A DNA stretch of 64,000 nt from Combretum micranthum (taxonomy: Eukaryota > Streptophyta > Magnoliopsida > Myrtales > Combretaceae). Under the pieces are notes generated by a model that was not told the DNA's origin, did not search any database, and saw only the letters and a list, made by a program, of their open reading frames with translations. Both the position numbers and the translations under genes were made by a program. Numbering within the stretch: position 1 is the first letter of the stretch; each line of letters begins with the position of its first letter. The stretch spans positions 186,001 through 250,000 of the forward strand of contig JAMXBD010000713.1 of NCBI GenBank assembly GCA_024138025.1. The letters are read 5' to 3'. This document shows positions 49,839-62,340 of this stretch, in pieces.

Positions 49839-50935
49839 CTAAATTAACTTATTAATAAAGATGGTGTTAGAGGATAGGGAAATTTTATGCTCTCGTTACT
49901 AATTTTGACGGAACCAGTCCCATCACTATCAAACTGCTCACACCACACTTAACTGTGATTAAATATTTAAAAACTAATATTTTAATTATTATATTTATTT
50001 TAATAGTTAGACGGTTGAGAAGATGGTCCTATCAGCGGGATCATAAAACTTTCGAGAGGCTAAGAATACATTATGAATTATTATGCTTTATATAATAACT
50101 ATGATAATATACGTTTTCATAATTGATATAACAAATTCACTTTGATAATTAGCTATTTTCCATTCCCTCCATCCAAAAAAAAAAAAAAAAAAAAAAACGG
50201 CACAATGTGTGCATCTCATAAGTTGATAATTAAATTTTAATGAAAGATTTGCCCCATGATTCTCCTGGAGCTGAGCATCACAGTATTGGGTATCGTAAGT
50301 GACTCAAATTCGATCGGGCACAAGTCACAAGGCGCCTGACTGGTGGGACCAAAGGCTGCAGCTATTGCTGAGAAAGGAAAACTCGTGTCACGGTCTGGGA
50401 TGGAAGTCCCAGATTTGGAGGGAAAGGGAGGGTAAAGCAGTAAAATTGGCATGTCTCTGTCTTGCAGGTTTTTCTCCGCCTTCTTCGTATGTTCCAGATG
50501 CCAAAAATAATTACTATAATTAGCATCTAAAATTTAAAATTAATTAATTTATTATAAATTTAATAATTAAACTTCATAATTAATAAATTTAATACATAAA
50601 AAATTTTAAAATTAATTAACCCATTTAATATTGTTGGTATATTATCAGTATGAAACACCAAATGAAAAAGCAAAACAGGTGAGTGGTAAGGTATTCACTG
50701 TTACGTGTGAGCAAAGCGAAAGCCATGTAAGCCCCACTCTACATACACACACACACACACTCCTCTCTCTTCTCTCTCCCCAAACGCACAACTGAGAAGG
50801 AGAAACCCAAAACCAGGAAAAAGAAAAAATTCATGTAGATTGATATTGATGGACTATTGTTAAGGAAGTGTTTTGGAGTTTGTTTGTTAAGTCTTACGTT
50901 GGATGGGAAGATAAGGAATAAAAACAGAGAAGGAA
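49839..50935 (+). promoter_or_regulatory. Upstream region of the AIRP2-type gene
   Basis: Contains an A-run at 50176-50198, then a less AT-rich block at 50290-50470, and TTACGTGTGA at 50701-50710, which holds an ACGTGT core like an ABA-responsive element about 230 bp before the ATG. A (CA)n(CT)n stretch at about 50741-50780 probably lies in the 5' UTR. The ABRE reading is suggestive because Arabidopsis AIRP2 is ABA-induced, but six-base cores are common. Confidence 0.35.
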
Positions 50936-52772
50936 ATGCGGAAGTCATTTAAGGATTCACTCAAAGCTCTTGAAGCTGATATTCAATTTGCCAATACCCT
51001 GTAATTTCTCTTCTTCCCTCAATTTCTTTTTCCTTTTTTTTTTATTTTTTTAAATCTTTTTCTTGATGAGTAATTCTTTCCACTTTTATAAACTTGACTG
51101 TGGTTGGTATTGTTGAATGAAAACTAAACTGATTGTAATCAGGAAGTAATTTAAGGATTGTTTATCCAGCCTCATGCACCGGTAGATAATCCAACCATCC
51201 AAGATATCGCTCTTTGTATGGTTTGAATGCATGTATGTACTGGTACCATACTTCTCTGGAATTAAATTTTTTATAATTTTTTCTGTCATGCGTTTCATCA
51301 CTCAGCTCATCGGATTACCCACGAGCTTATGATGGGGCTTGCCTCCAGATGAGATTGTCCTACAGTCCCGCCGCGCATTTCTTGCTCTTTCTTGTTCAGT
51401 GGACTGATTGTCACTTGCCGGCACCTTAGGATTGCTGCGGATTCTAATTTATAAAGTGAGTTGAGCCTCATTTCATTCTAACATTATCCCGGGTTTCAAT
51501 GGTTTACTTTCCTTGCTGACATCTAATCTAATAACCAAAAGAGACACCAAGTAGACTAACCGTACCTTTTCTTGTAATGGTCATGGTTTGAAATGTCATC
51601 TCTCAGGCTTATGCCAATGGAAAGACTACGATATCCATTCATGAAAGGAAAGCTAGCCTAAAGGAGTTCTATGGTGAGTAAACCTTGCAGTGTATTTTCT
51701 TATCAAAGTGGAAGCTTAGATAAGTATGAACTATTATATTATATTTATTGCGTAATTCTCCTCTTACTTGTGGATCAGGATTTTAACTAACATCCATCAA
51801 GTGGATGAGTTAATTAAATGCAGAGTACCAGTGCCTATGCCTTTAGCAATGTGTTTATGTCTTAATTGGCAGGTGTTATATTCCCCTCACTACTGCAGCT
51901 TCATAGAGGTGTCACCGATGTGGAAGAGAGGAAGCAAAGAGAGGTTTGTGCCACCAAGTACAGAAGAAAGGATGAGCTCGATAAGGGAAAAATATCTGAA
52001 ATTGATCTAGAAAGAGATGAAGAATGTGGCATCTGCTTGGAGATGGATTCCAAAATTGTATTGCCAAAATGCAACCATTCTATGTGCATGAAGTGCTACC
52101 GTGATTGGTAAGTCACACGGTGCTTAATTTCCACATTTTTGACCCTTGTTTGGATCACATTAATGCTGCAGTGAGATGAATATGCTATGAAGTGCACTAC
52201 CTATAATTGGGACCTGAATACAAATATATTGCTGGGTAATGGGATATTGGTGATTACGCGGTTCTTTCCAGCATCCCTAGTATTATATAAAGAATCAACA
52301 TCTGTAGGCAATGTTGACGCATCCTCACAAAATCTCTCTGCCGCATAACACTCCTTTGTCTTTTAAGCTCGCAAAAATGACGATCCTTCCAATAGCTGTT
52401 TCCAGTTCCTCTGCAAAGTCGAAAAAGGGAAAAGAAGCATGTACCTTTATTTGGTGCAGTTGTTGTTTTGGATATTATTTCTGGGCTGATCTGAAACCAT
52501 GGTATGTGCATCTCTTCCTGTTTCCAAAGCATGTTGACCCTTTTGTGTTTTTTGATTGTAGGAGAGCAAGATCCCAGTCGTGCCCCTTTTGCAGAGATAG
52601 TCTGAAGCGGGTGAACTCAGGAGACCTATGGATACTCACCACAAGCAGTGAAATAGCCGACCTTTCTTCGATTGCTAAAGAGAGCATGAAGAGACTGATA
52701 ATATATGTGCAGAAGCTTCCTCTCCTTGTCCCGAATCGTAAATGTGTTTCTTATGACCCTCAATTTCGATGA
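50936..52772 (+). CDS. AIRP2: AIRP2-type RING E3 ubiquitin ligase
   Basis: RING-HC ubiquitin ligase; in Arabidopsis AIRP2 promotes ABA responses in the cytosol. Coding exons are 50936-51000, 51306-51455, 51607-51673, 51873-52107 and 52562-52772, about 242 residues. The N-terminus MRKSFKDSLKALEADIQFAN and the block DYPRAYDGACLQMRLSYSPAA are diagnostic of the AIRP2 family. The C3HC4 RING spans exons 4-5: CGICLEMDSKIVLPKC, then CNHSMCMKCYRDW and CPFCRDSLKRV, all eight ligands present. The C-terminus ends SYDPQFR. In exon 2 the raw frame hits a stop at 51426-51428. One missing G in CACTTG-CCGG (about 51417) would restore AGTLGLLRILIYK. All splice borders are GT-AG. Confidence 0.92.
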
Positions 52773-53171
52773 GGACTACGTCTGTAAGTGTTGCAACTTG
52801 CAAAGTAATCTGAAAGTAGATGACACATTAACTTTGTTGCTTGTATATATGTCTCCTATTGGGAGATAGTAGGAATGTAAAGTCTGGTGCTGTATTTTGC
52901 CACTTTGATGTATGTAGATTGCTCATTCTTTGACGTGGTAAACTATTGGTTCACCTGGGATAGCTACCAATTTAGAATGTAAACTGGCTTCTAAGTATGT
53001 GTTATCCGGCTATCAAGAAAGATGAACGAATGAACTGCAAAAGTTCGCTCTGAGTTCCTTAACCTGAGGCAAATATTGGAAATTTTGCTTCCTCTATTTT
53101 TCCTTATCTTTACTGTCTACGGTTTACCTTCTGATATGTTTTTTGGTTAAATGTTTATCTTCTGATATTAT
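52773..53171 (+). other. Probable 3' UTR and flank of the AIRP2-type gene
   Basis: Non-coding sequence following the stop codon, with T-rich stretches suitable for 3' processing. No further gene feature is seen. Confidence 0.4.
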
Positions 53172-53795
53172 TAGGCTGTAAACAAGCAAACTAACTGAGC
53201 TGCTTGCAGATTATTCAAACTCACCTTGCTTCAATTTAAGCTTAATTAGTAAAAGAGCCGAGTTCGAACTTAAAATAAAACTCATTTATCTAAATGAGTT
53301 GAACTCGAAATTAGATTTAGACTCATGAGCTCGTACATGAACGGACTCGTTAGTAGGATCGTGAAAGGGCCTTTTAATAGGGTGGTGATTAAATTCGTTA
53401 GTAGATTTATGAATTTTATAGTTATATATATATATAAATATAAGATTAAATCAATAAAAATTATTTTCTATTTAATATATATGTGTATGTAATTAATGCC
53501 TTTTACATAATATTTTTAGATTGAAAAAAATAAGTGAATAACAGGTTATCCAAATAAGTCAAACTTAAGTTTAAGTTTCAAGCTTAATTAAAACTTGACT
53601 CAATTCGAACTTGATTCGTAATCCTATCATAAATCAAATTCCAAATAAAGCTCGTTTAGCTAAATAAGCTGAGCTTGAGTCTAAATTTCAAATTCAATAA
53701 AAAGTTCGACTCAAGCTTGAACTTGGTAATTTTTAAATGAGCCAACACCAAACCTTCAAAAGTATAACTTGACTCAGCTTATTTGTAGCTTTATC
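53172..53795. repeat. Probable TIR element with GCTxxAAxxAAGC ends
   Basis: The left end AGGCTGTAAACAAGCAAACTAACTGAGC is mirrored on the minus strand at the right by AAAGCTACAAATAAGCTGAG. Subterminal GAGTTCGAACTT and AAGCTTGAACTT words occur on both sides, as in plant hAT-like MITEs. The ends are imprecise and no target duplication was found. Confidence 0.4.
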
Positions 53796-55067
53796 ATGAT
53801 AAGGATCATGCTGTTCCTAGACTATAATGAGGGAGGGAGGAAAAAATAGGAAAATGAAGAAAATAGGTAATCTCTAAACTGCCTATCCTTGGAAACATCC
53901 ATTATTGAGAATTTGTCAACTAGAAATAGGTACCTACGCAATTCTACTTTCTTATGTAACACATAATCAATGAATTATGTTATCAAAAATAAATAGGTTA
54001 TGATCTACCTATATTTTACTCAAATAAAATGATGTGTAGCAAACTTATTGATAGTTTCAACTTTATTAGTGTTTTCGTTTTTGTTTTTGTTTTTCTCTCT
54101 CTCTCTCTTTTAATGTAATTTCATTATCAAAAGTGGCCTTGTTGTCATTAGCCGATCTAAAAAAGGATGGGCAGTTTTTAACACGAGATGGAAGAAGGTG
54201 ATGGTAGTACAAGTCGTTGATGAATGCTATTAGCTTATGGGTGCTCAGCTAAAGCAAGAAACCTCCTCTTAAGAGAAAATTATCTTACTTTTAAAATAAT
54301 TAAAAAAAAACGTTTTAAGTTAATGAACATTACTACTAACTTCTAAGGTGAAAAGTCATATCAACTTTTTTCAGTTCCAAAATTGTAATCATCAATTATT
54401 TTTGGTATTTGGCAGCACAAAACATAAGGGAATTCACCTTATTTTGATTTGTGACAGCCTAAATACTAGAGTAGAAGCAACCAATACAGAAAGAAATTAG
54501 ATGGCATTTAAAAAGAAAAAAAAAGAAAAGAAAAGAAAGAAAACAACAACACACACAAAAACATATCACATCAGATCAAATCAAGGCAAACCAAATCTTA
54601 TAATTTAAATATGGTTACATGCATATATATAAATGGAAATATACACTAAAACAACATGAAATATGAAAATATTAAAATAAGTCTTTTTATATAAAACCAG
54701 CATCATATATGTATAGATCTGAGAAATTAGTAAAATTACTAGTTACTATTAACTACTATGACGTAATTTTAAGATGAGATCACAAAATTTAAACAAGATA
54801 AATTTGTAAACTTAAATTTTCAAAATAAGTTTTAGGCTTTATCTTACCAATGAACTTTAGTTTATCAAGATAATGCATAAAATTCAACCCTTTAAGATAT
54901 GGTATAACTAAAATGTCTCGAACTGACAATTAAACGTTTACATCATAGCTTGTTACGAACAAATGATAAATTAAACAACTAATCAATGTTTTAAATAGAA
55001 TAATAAAATAGTTGGTGTTTAGATAATATGAAGGGATAAATTATATAGAAAAGTATTAATTTTTTAG
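53796..55067. other. AT-rich intergenic spacer
   Basis: Contains a TTTTTG/CT repeat tract at about 54073-54110. No gene or RNA was recognised. Confidence 0.5.
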
Positions 55068-55376
55068 GGTAACTTTATTTAAAGTATCAATGTTTCAAGT
55101 GGTTAAAAAGAGGAATTAACGTTTGAAAATTAATTTATTTAAGGTACAACGTTTTAAATGGTATTAAAAACAGGTATCAACGTTTTGCAAGGTGAATCAA
55201 AAAAGGTATTAATATTTTATCGTTAAAAAAATTAAGGAAACTTAATTGAAAATTAATCAAAATGTTGATACTTTAAATGAACTTTACAAAATGTTGATAC
55301 CTCATTTGATACACTTTACAAAATATTGATTCATTTTTTTAACCACTTAAACGTTGATACCTCAAATGAACTTACC
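55068..55376. repeat. MITE-like element with about 42-bp terminal inverted repeats
   Basis: The left end GGTAACTTTATTTAAAGTAT (55068 on) and the right end, reading GGTAAGTTCATTTGAGGTAT on the minus strand, remain similar through CAAYGTTTxAAGTGGTTAAAAA. Internal GTATCAACGTT words repeat several times in both orientations. Non-coding. Confidence 0.65.
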
Positions 55377-55399
55377 TCCAACATTGATAGATTTTAGCA

Positions 55400-55875
55400 T
55401 TATTTATATTATTATTGTCAAAACCGGCTTAGTTGGCCGGTTCAACCAAACTTGCATTAATGCTAGGCCACGTTTGCATATGACTCTTTTTTGCATTGAA
55501 TCGGTGAGACTCAGATTGACCCGGTCGACCCGGACAGTTGAACAAGAAAAATCGAAACGTCGAATCGGAAACCCAGACTAGTTGACCCAGACAAAAAAAA
55601 AAAAAGAAATTTAAATATTTATTCATATTTTATTATAAATTCATAAAATATAATTATTATATCATGTTTATTTAATAATTAATTGAAATTTAATTCATAT
55701 ATAGATTTAATTGAGTTATGTCATATATATTAATGTTTCATAATTCAATTATCCCTTATATTTTTAATTTTTCATGACTCTAATTCGACCTCCAGTTGAA
55801 CCTGATTCGATCCCTCGACCTCTAACCCCCTAACTTGTCCAAGTCAAATCTCGTATAATTCTGACAACATTGATT
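55400..55875. repeat. Possible non-autonomous element, TTGTCAxAA ends
   Basis: Left end ATTGTCAAAACCGGC, right end on the minus strand TTGTCAGAATTATACG. CCGGTTCAACC and GACCCGG-type words lie near the left end and GACCTCCAGTTGAACC near the right. A long T/A-rich centre is flanked by these GC-richer ends. Weak boundaries. Confidence 0.35.
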
Positions 55876-56213
55876 TATATAAAGCATATGAAAATTGATT
55901 AGTTATCAACCTTATTTAGTGAGCACCTAACTTAAAGGAATACAAATGATGCCTCTTAAATTCAATTCTCTATATTATATATCATGTCATATCATGTTAA
56001 CCAAAAGTTTGACTGAAAATGTAGTAAGGGATCTTAATTACTTTATTTTAAAGGTGAAAAATTCAAATAGAATTTTTATACATCGGAGATTTTAGATAGA
56101 TTAAATAACAAAAAGCCTTTATTTTTTGATATTATAATTAGGCATTTTCAAGTTCAAATTACATAAAATTTATGGAGAGGATAAGTATATAATGGGAAAA
56201 TATATGTGTAGTC

Positions 56214-56356
56214 CTTGGACCATCCAATTTTGGCTACACTCTCCATTAAGGGCGTGCCAAATAAGATTATGGGATCCTTGAGATCCCACATGCGGTCTCA
56301 TAATCTTATTTAGCACACGCTCAATAAAAGGTATAGCCAAAATTGGATGGTTTATG
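56214..56356. repeat. Near-perfect 140-bp palindrome
   Basis: ACCATCCAATTTTGGCTA at the left is inverted exactly at the right, and the arms continue as AAGGGCGTGCCAAATAAGATTATG against the minus-strand reading GAGCGTGTGCTAAATAAGATTATG, meeting around 56282-56292. It would extrude or transcribe as a single hairpin of about 65 bp. Non-coding; class unknown. Confidence 0.75.
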
Positions 56357-56519
56357 GTACAAAAACCATACAACATCTAGGGCATCTTTTTCAATAATGA
56401 AACTAATTGAGGCATATATTACTTGTATATACAAATGCAAAATAGTTCTTGAGATATTAATAAGTTCTCCACAAGTCAATTTGCACAAACTTAACAATTT
56501 CTACAATAGATGGGTCAAT

Positions 56520-57312
56520 GTAGACATGGGTATGGTTTAGTTTCGATCTGGGAACTGGACTGGAACTACCACCGTCATTTCTAAACCAAGACCAAAATCA
56601 AACCGGTTGGTCAGTTCCAAAACCGCTAAGGAACCATCAATTTTTCAATTCTTAACAGTTCAATGACCTAAAACCTGATGGAACCAGTAGTTCTAGAATC
56701 GATTCCATTAAAAAAAAGAAAAAAAAAATTTAAAAATGTATATTAAATATATAATTATTAATGTTTACATTATTCACATGAATAGTAAAATTTATTATCT
56801 ATTTACAAATATTTAATGTGTTATTATCAACAACATAAATAAATATAAGTTAAAATCATATATAATTTTGTTTATACAAATTTCTCCTAAAAACAAAATT
56901 CATTATCTTAATAACATAAGACTATTTTTGTATTGTAATTTTATTTTTATCTTCTAGGGTATTTTACAATCTCATATTAATGATTAGAATGGATGAAATT
57001 GGTTATGTTTGTATAAAAATAAATTTGCATTCCAAACAAAATTTTAAAAATTTTGATTAAATAATTCAACACTTTTAGACTCAATAAATAATTATTTTGA
57101 GTTTAAAATTATTTTATTAAAAATAAAATTCGTTGATTTTTTTTTAATGGAAAAAAAAAACGATTCTAAAGTTTCAAAACTGAAACTAGAAACCGGTTCC
57201 ATAGAACTGAACCAAAACCATGAAATATAGTTCCGGTTCCTCATTTTCAAATCTTGGAATCGACAACTCCAATTCCAATTCGATTCGGTTCCAAAACTAT
57301 AACTATATCTAG
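56520..57312. mobile_element. Possible hAT-type non-autonomous element
   Basis: The left end GTAGACATGGGTATGGTTT and the minus-strand right end CTAGATATAGTTATAGTTTTGG are similar. Subterminal AACCGGTT, GGAACC and GGTTCC words are enriched at both sides, as in hAT MITEs. The interior is AT-rich. No target duplication established. Confidence 0.4.
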
Positions 57313-58318
57313 ATCAATACATGTATAATTCACATCTCTTGCACTTCACGCTTTCATCAATATTTAATTCGGCAATAATCATTTTCACTGACACTTTGAG
57401 CGAAAAGTTGCAATTAATCAACCTAAATTCTAACCTCATTACAAATATTCAAACAGATTGTATATCAATACCGCTCGGTTAAAGTTTGAAAAAAAAAAAA
57501 GGTAACCTCTTCCTAATTAATTGGCCATGACTAATGAAAGTAGGACTCTAAAACAGATTGAGATAACGCATGAATTACTCGAGTTCAACTCAATTGCAAT
57601 CGAATTGAGCTTGAGTTCGAATTACTAAAATAACTATTAAATTCGAGTTCAAATTTCAAAATGCACAACTCAAATAGATCTCAAGAATATTCTAACTTAC
57701 TCTATTTTTTATTAAAAAAAATTCATAAACTTCGTATTTTTCCCACTTTTAAAGCCTACTTTCAATTTTTTTTTTTTTCATATTTTATTATATTTAAGAC
57801 CAATCCAACTAAAAACCATATTTATCCTTGAATTCCAACTTTTTTATAACCTAACTAATTTTTACAAAAATAATTGAGCCAAATCAAGTCAAGCTCAAGC
57901 TTATCAAGATCTAATTTGAGCCGAGTTCGAGCTTAAAATACAAAGCTCAATCAACTTTGAGTTCGAGCTCAAAGATTTTCATTTGAGTTGAGTTTGATAT
58001 TGATACTATGTCGTCTCAACTTGTTTACACCTAAATAAAAAGGTCCCCACCTTAATAACTGTTTGAAAAAACGGACCCAGTGGAAACGACCTCTTAAATA
58101 AAAATCTAAGGGGAAACATGAGGTAATCTATATTATCAAGTAACAGTGTCAAAGGCCATTACAAGCTTAGTGGGACTGAAGATAAAGACATCCAATATAC
58201 AACTACCCAAAATATCAACCACCAAAACAAGGAAATATATCTTCCTTTCTTACATCATCTGACACTTTACAACACACACAAAATCTATAATCCCCCGTGG
58301 TCAACCATTCCACCAACT
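57313..58318. other. Spacer and probable 3' UTR of the HMGB gene
   Basis: 57550-58035 contains many GAGTTCGAGCT-type words and ends CAACTTGTTTACACCTAAAT, a common end of plant hAT-like repeats, so a decayed element is likely. 58041-58318 should include the HMGB 3' UTR (minus strand). Confidence 0.4.
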
Positions 58319-61157
58319 TCAGTCGTCTTCCTCATCCTCCTCATCCTCCTCATCTTCCTCTTCCTCCTCCTCTCCTCCTTCCTGCAGAGGAAGATTCAAC
58401 AACTTTAGATGGTCCATGACCATGAAAAATGAGTGAAACTCCCAATACCATACATGCATGATTTCAGACTTTTGGGAAAAAATAGGTGACAGGACTAGCA
58501 CAACACATTTAACACCCACCTTTAAAATTATATGCGATAAGACAACCAAATAGCAAACAAAGCAGATAGACAGGTTCATAATTGGCATTTGTTTTAGCAA
58601 ATATAATTTGGAGTTTCATTCAGTAACTACCATAGTACAGCAAAATCGAGATCTAATTTTCACTCCTGTAGAAGTCAGCACTTACCCATTTTTACACTAG
58701 GACGGATCCATGAATGTTGTCACTCTATTAACTCATAATTAGTTTCTCATTTTCTAATTGTGCATGTGCAACACAATTAAATAATAAATACGCTGCTAGT
58801 AAGACTTTTATTTCTGTTTGGAGTCCCATAGCAGGAAGTGGGTAAGCAGGGAGGAGAAGCAAATGATCAGAGCATGCGCTATGACAGCAAAATCACACCC
58901 CCCAAAACAATAAGTAGAAGCAAAAAAAAGTAGAGTACCTCTTCACTAGCCTCATCTTGTTCATCGTTCACTTCAGATTTAGACCTGTCTGACTCATCTT
59001 CATCATCAGCTGCACTTGCCTGAAGCCAAACACAGTTGAAGCAAACATCATACTCTTTTTCTATCGATTTTCTTCTTCCCTTAACAAAATAGCATAAATT
59101 ACAGCAACACCAAGTAAAATTTCACATCCCCATTTTTCAAAACTAAGCACCTTATCAACACTGTTTGTTGACATAGTAATTTAATACTACAAATGCAAGC
59201 CCAGTCCCTTAACCTTAATAAACAGGCATAAGAATATTATGTCATTTTTAAATGAGCAGTTTGAACCCTGGTTGGTGGGTCAGAAGCAGGTATTAAAACC
59301 TAGTCTCCTACACAGTAACCACGAGCACAATCAAAATTTAGTTACCAAAGCTTAAAGCATAAATTAAACAAGAAGGATTGGAAATAGAGTTAGAAAAGGA
59401 AAAAAAAAAACAAATACAGGGAAATATATTGGCTAAACAACCAAGCACACCCAGGTATCTAATACTGGATCTAGTCACTGTGTTTGTCTCTTTTTCGATC
59501 ACAAACCCAAAAAATTTCCACCATCTTAGCTTAAGCTTGTGAAAAAGAACATTAACTGTGTTTTGTCTCTTGGCCTCACTCTTAACACGTCTTTGAAGTG
59601 CTTGGTGAAAAAGAACATTAGGTAACATAATATTAAGATAAGATGACCAGCTTGCTTTGGAGGAAGAGAGTTAAGAGAGCAGTATAATTATTCAATTTTC
59701 AAAAGCTAGGCAGAGGAAGCTAACGATATATACACTAGTAAAAAGTACCTGTTTCTTTTTCTCTCTCTCTCTCTCTCTTTTTTTTTTTTTTTTTTTTTTT
59801 TTTGTTGGGGGGGGGGGGTGTTTGGTGTGGGGCGTTTTGGGGGTGGGGTTGTTGGGGGTGAGGGTGTTAAATTAAAAAAAAAAAAAATACCTGCTTCTTG
59901 TTGTAGGCATTCATCAGCTTTTCATACTCAGCCTTCCTTTTTGCAGCTTTGGCCTCATATGGAGCCTTTTCCTTTAACAAAACATAGTAAGTCAGCAATC
60001 AATATCCATTTCGAAGTAATTACATGCACGTAATGGGTCAAATGTTAAGGAGTAGTTACAATCATTACATTGACTGCCTACACAAATAAGTAGATGAAAC
60101 ATGCAAACAAGACTATTGATTTTGCAAATTAGAGACGTATAATCACCATCCTAGATCTAAACAATGAGGCCAATAAAGAAAGAAAAATGTAACTGTGTAT
60201 CATGCTTCAAGCACAAATCAAGTCTATAAATCAACTCCTGCAGAAACATATGGAATTCATCGTGAAGGAACAATTGAACAAGCATTCCTCCAACCATAAA
60301 CCAATATGAACAATTAAACTGCTGTATATAACTTTAGAGACCCCCCACATCATTCCATTCCACTTGCAGAATTACCTTTTTCCCCGCTTAGAGGAATAAG
60401 GACAACAGCACTTAATCTCAGTTATCATGTACAATCAACTAGTGTCCAATTTGTAGGTATGTCATATTTACCGCTTCAGACATGGACTTCCACTTCTCCC
60501 CTCCAGCTTTTCCTACCTGTTACAGAAAACATATCATCCAATCAGTCCAACTTCTTGAACGATAAACTTCACCCATAGAATCAAAAACCATAAATATTGA
60601 AATCCAGTCAATGTCCTACAGCAGATACAGCCTTCACATTGGGATTCTCCTTCTTGAAGGTTTTTCTAAACTCCTCACTGAAACATAGACAGGGCAAACA
60701 GTAGGAAAACAGATGATCCGATCACTTAATCAACTGAGTATCAATAAGAAAAAGGAAAAACTCACAGGAACACAAAGAATGCACTAGGAGGTCTTTTTGG
60801 TTTGTTTGGATCTTTCTTTGCACGCTTGTCTTTCTTGGCTTTCCGTTTACTCTCAGGCTTTGCTGCAGCTTTTCTCTTGCCAACCCTCCTGAAAAAGATC
60901 AGATATCCATATGATCCATCACCCTATGTAATCCTGTCGCAGGATTGCACAGATCATTGAATGCATAGAACAAAAAAGAAAGCAGCAATATCTGTAAGCA
61001 AGGATTGTTAAGGGTATTCTCAATTGGAGAAATACCCTCAATCAATTAGCAACTGGTAAGCTTTTACATGCCAGAAAAATCAGACCGACCTATCATCAGC
61101 AATCTTCAATGACTCTTTAGAGGTCCTTGCAGTGCCCTTGCCTTTGGTCGTCTTCAT
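58319..61157 (-). CDS. HMGB-type high mobility group box protein
   Basis: Plant HMGB chromatin protein that bends DNA and loosens nucleosomes. Minus-strand coding exons are 61157-61090, 60888-60766, 60677-60620, 60516-60472, 59971-59891, 59019-58939 and 58381-58319, giving 172 residues, all with GT-AG borders and no frame break. The basic N-terminal region (residues 1-48) is Lys/Arg-rich. The HMG box covers about residues 49-118, from DPNKPKRPPSAFFVFLEEF through GGEKWKSMSEAEKAPYEAKA to KAEYEKLMNAYNKKQ. An acidic Glu/Asp tail follows and ends in DEEDD. Length, tail and start (MKTTKGKGTAR) resemble Arabidopsis HMGB1, which sits next to a carrier paralogue in Arabidopsis. A 5' UTR intron lies upstream. 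Confidence 0.93.
59761..59872. repeat. Poly-T and G-rich low-complexity tract in an HMGB intron
   Basis: (CT)n, then a T-run, then a G-run and several GGGG/GGGGG blocks separated by short T-rich loops on the plus strand. The HMGB pre-mRNA carries the C-rich complement. Confidence 0.85.
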
Positions 61158-61179
61158 TGATAAAAGGATAGCTTTTTTC

Positions 61180-62207
61180 CTGATTACATGCAAAGCATCA
61201 ATACAGTATTAAAAAAATATGGCATTGCATAAGAATAACAAGAAGAAGTGCACCATCACACGAGTCTTTGGTCATATTGAATTTTGCATCCTTGCTTTAG
61301 CCATACTTGATAGCAACACATTTTGGATTTGGACATTCCAAAGTAATTTTCACTAAAATTTTCTAAATTTACAAATCAATAGTTGAGGCTGTCTGGATAT
61401 TTTTAATTTGTTGTAACACCATCATAAGGTCATCTTCTTTCTTGTAATCTGAACCTCTGATTACACGTGACAATATCTTAAAGGGTTAAACTTAGCAAAC
61501 TTTAATGAAAGCAACATTAAACATCCATTTCCACAAGTTCCTAATTCAGGCTCCTCATTCACTTCAATTCGAATAGCTCATATACAGATTTTTGCAGTAA
61601 CTAACTTTTATCATCATGTTATTCCAGGTAGATTAAATAGGCAAATCTCGGCACCATCTTTTCTCTTTCAAAGATAGCAAGTCATCATCTTCCAAAAGAC
61701 TAAAACATTACCCAATAAAAAGATATGAATAAATACACAATAAGCTGTCTGAATTTCAATCTTTCTCAATTTATTCACTGCTTAACCAAATCAGTACAAT
61801 ACTTTTATCTAGTAGGAAACAGTAACTAAAAATTTTCCGAACCTTGGGGAAGAAAAAGGTAAGCTGATCAAAACAAAATACTCATAAATTTTACCAAATA
61901 AAATCAGTACTTGTTTTAAAGACTAATGGTCAAAGTAATCCAATTTAACAAGACCCAGAAGAAGAAATCACACAGTAAGTATTCAACACACACCTAAATT
62001 AGCTTATACAAAAATAGCTAAATCAACCAAGTATAAAACCCTTCAAGACTTCTCCAAAAATATAACTTTTAAACAGGTAAAGCATATACAAAATTCCCAT
62101 AAGATAAATTAAAAAAACAAACATATATCTATAAAAAAAAGCAAAAAAACACATAAAAATAAAAAAATACAAAATAAAATAAAGTAATACCCCAAAAAAA
62201 GAATTAC
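61180..62207 (-). other. 5' UTR intron of the HMGB gene
   Basis: On the minus strand TGTAAG-GTAATTC at 62208/62207 is a good donor and TGTAATCAG-GAAAAAAGC at 61180/61179 a good acceptor, only 22 bases before the ATG. The 1.03 kb between is T-rich in the sense direction, as usual for plant leader introns, which often raise expression. 62208 to about 62340 is the likely non-coding first exon. Confidence 0.65.
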
Positions 62208-62340
62208 CTTACAGAGAGGGTTGAAAGGCGATTCCTTTAGGTGGAGAGAACAGAAGAAGCCTAAGAATCAAGCACAGAACATGTCAATGCAAAGACAAAA
62301 GTGATGTGAACTGAGCTAAGAATGCAACCGGCAATAGACG

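Noticed and set aside
52311..52561. Upstream extension of the last AIRP2 exon as a separate 153-codon gene
   Set aside because: The first part is intron 4. The conserved protein begins at 52562 after TTGTAG, and the frame is open upstream only by chance.
58319..58600. 93-codon minus frame ending in the acidic tail, as an independent gene
   Set aside because: Only the last 63 bases (58381-58319) are the final HMGB exon; the rest is intron before the CTGCAG acceptor.
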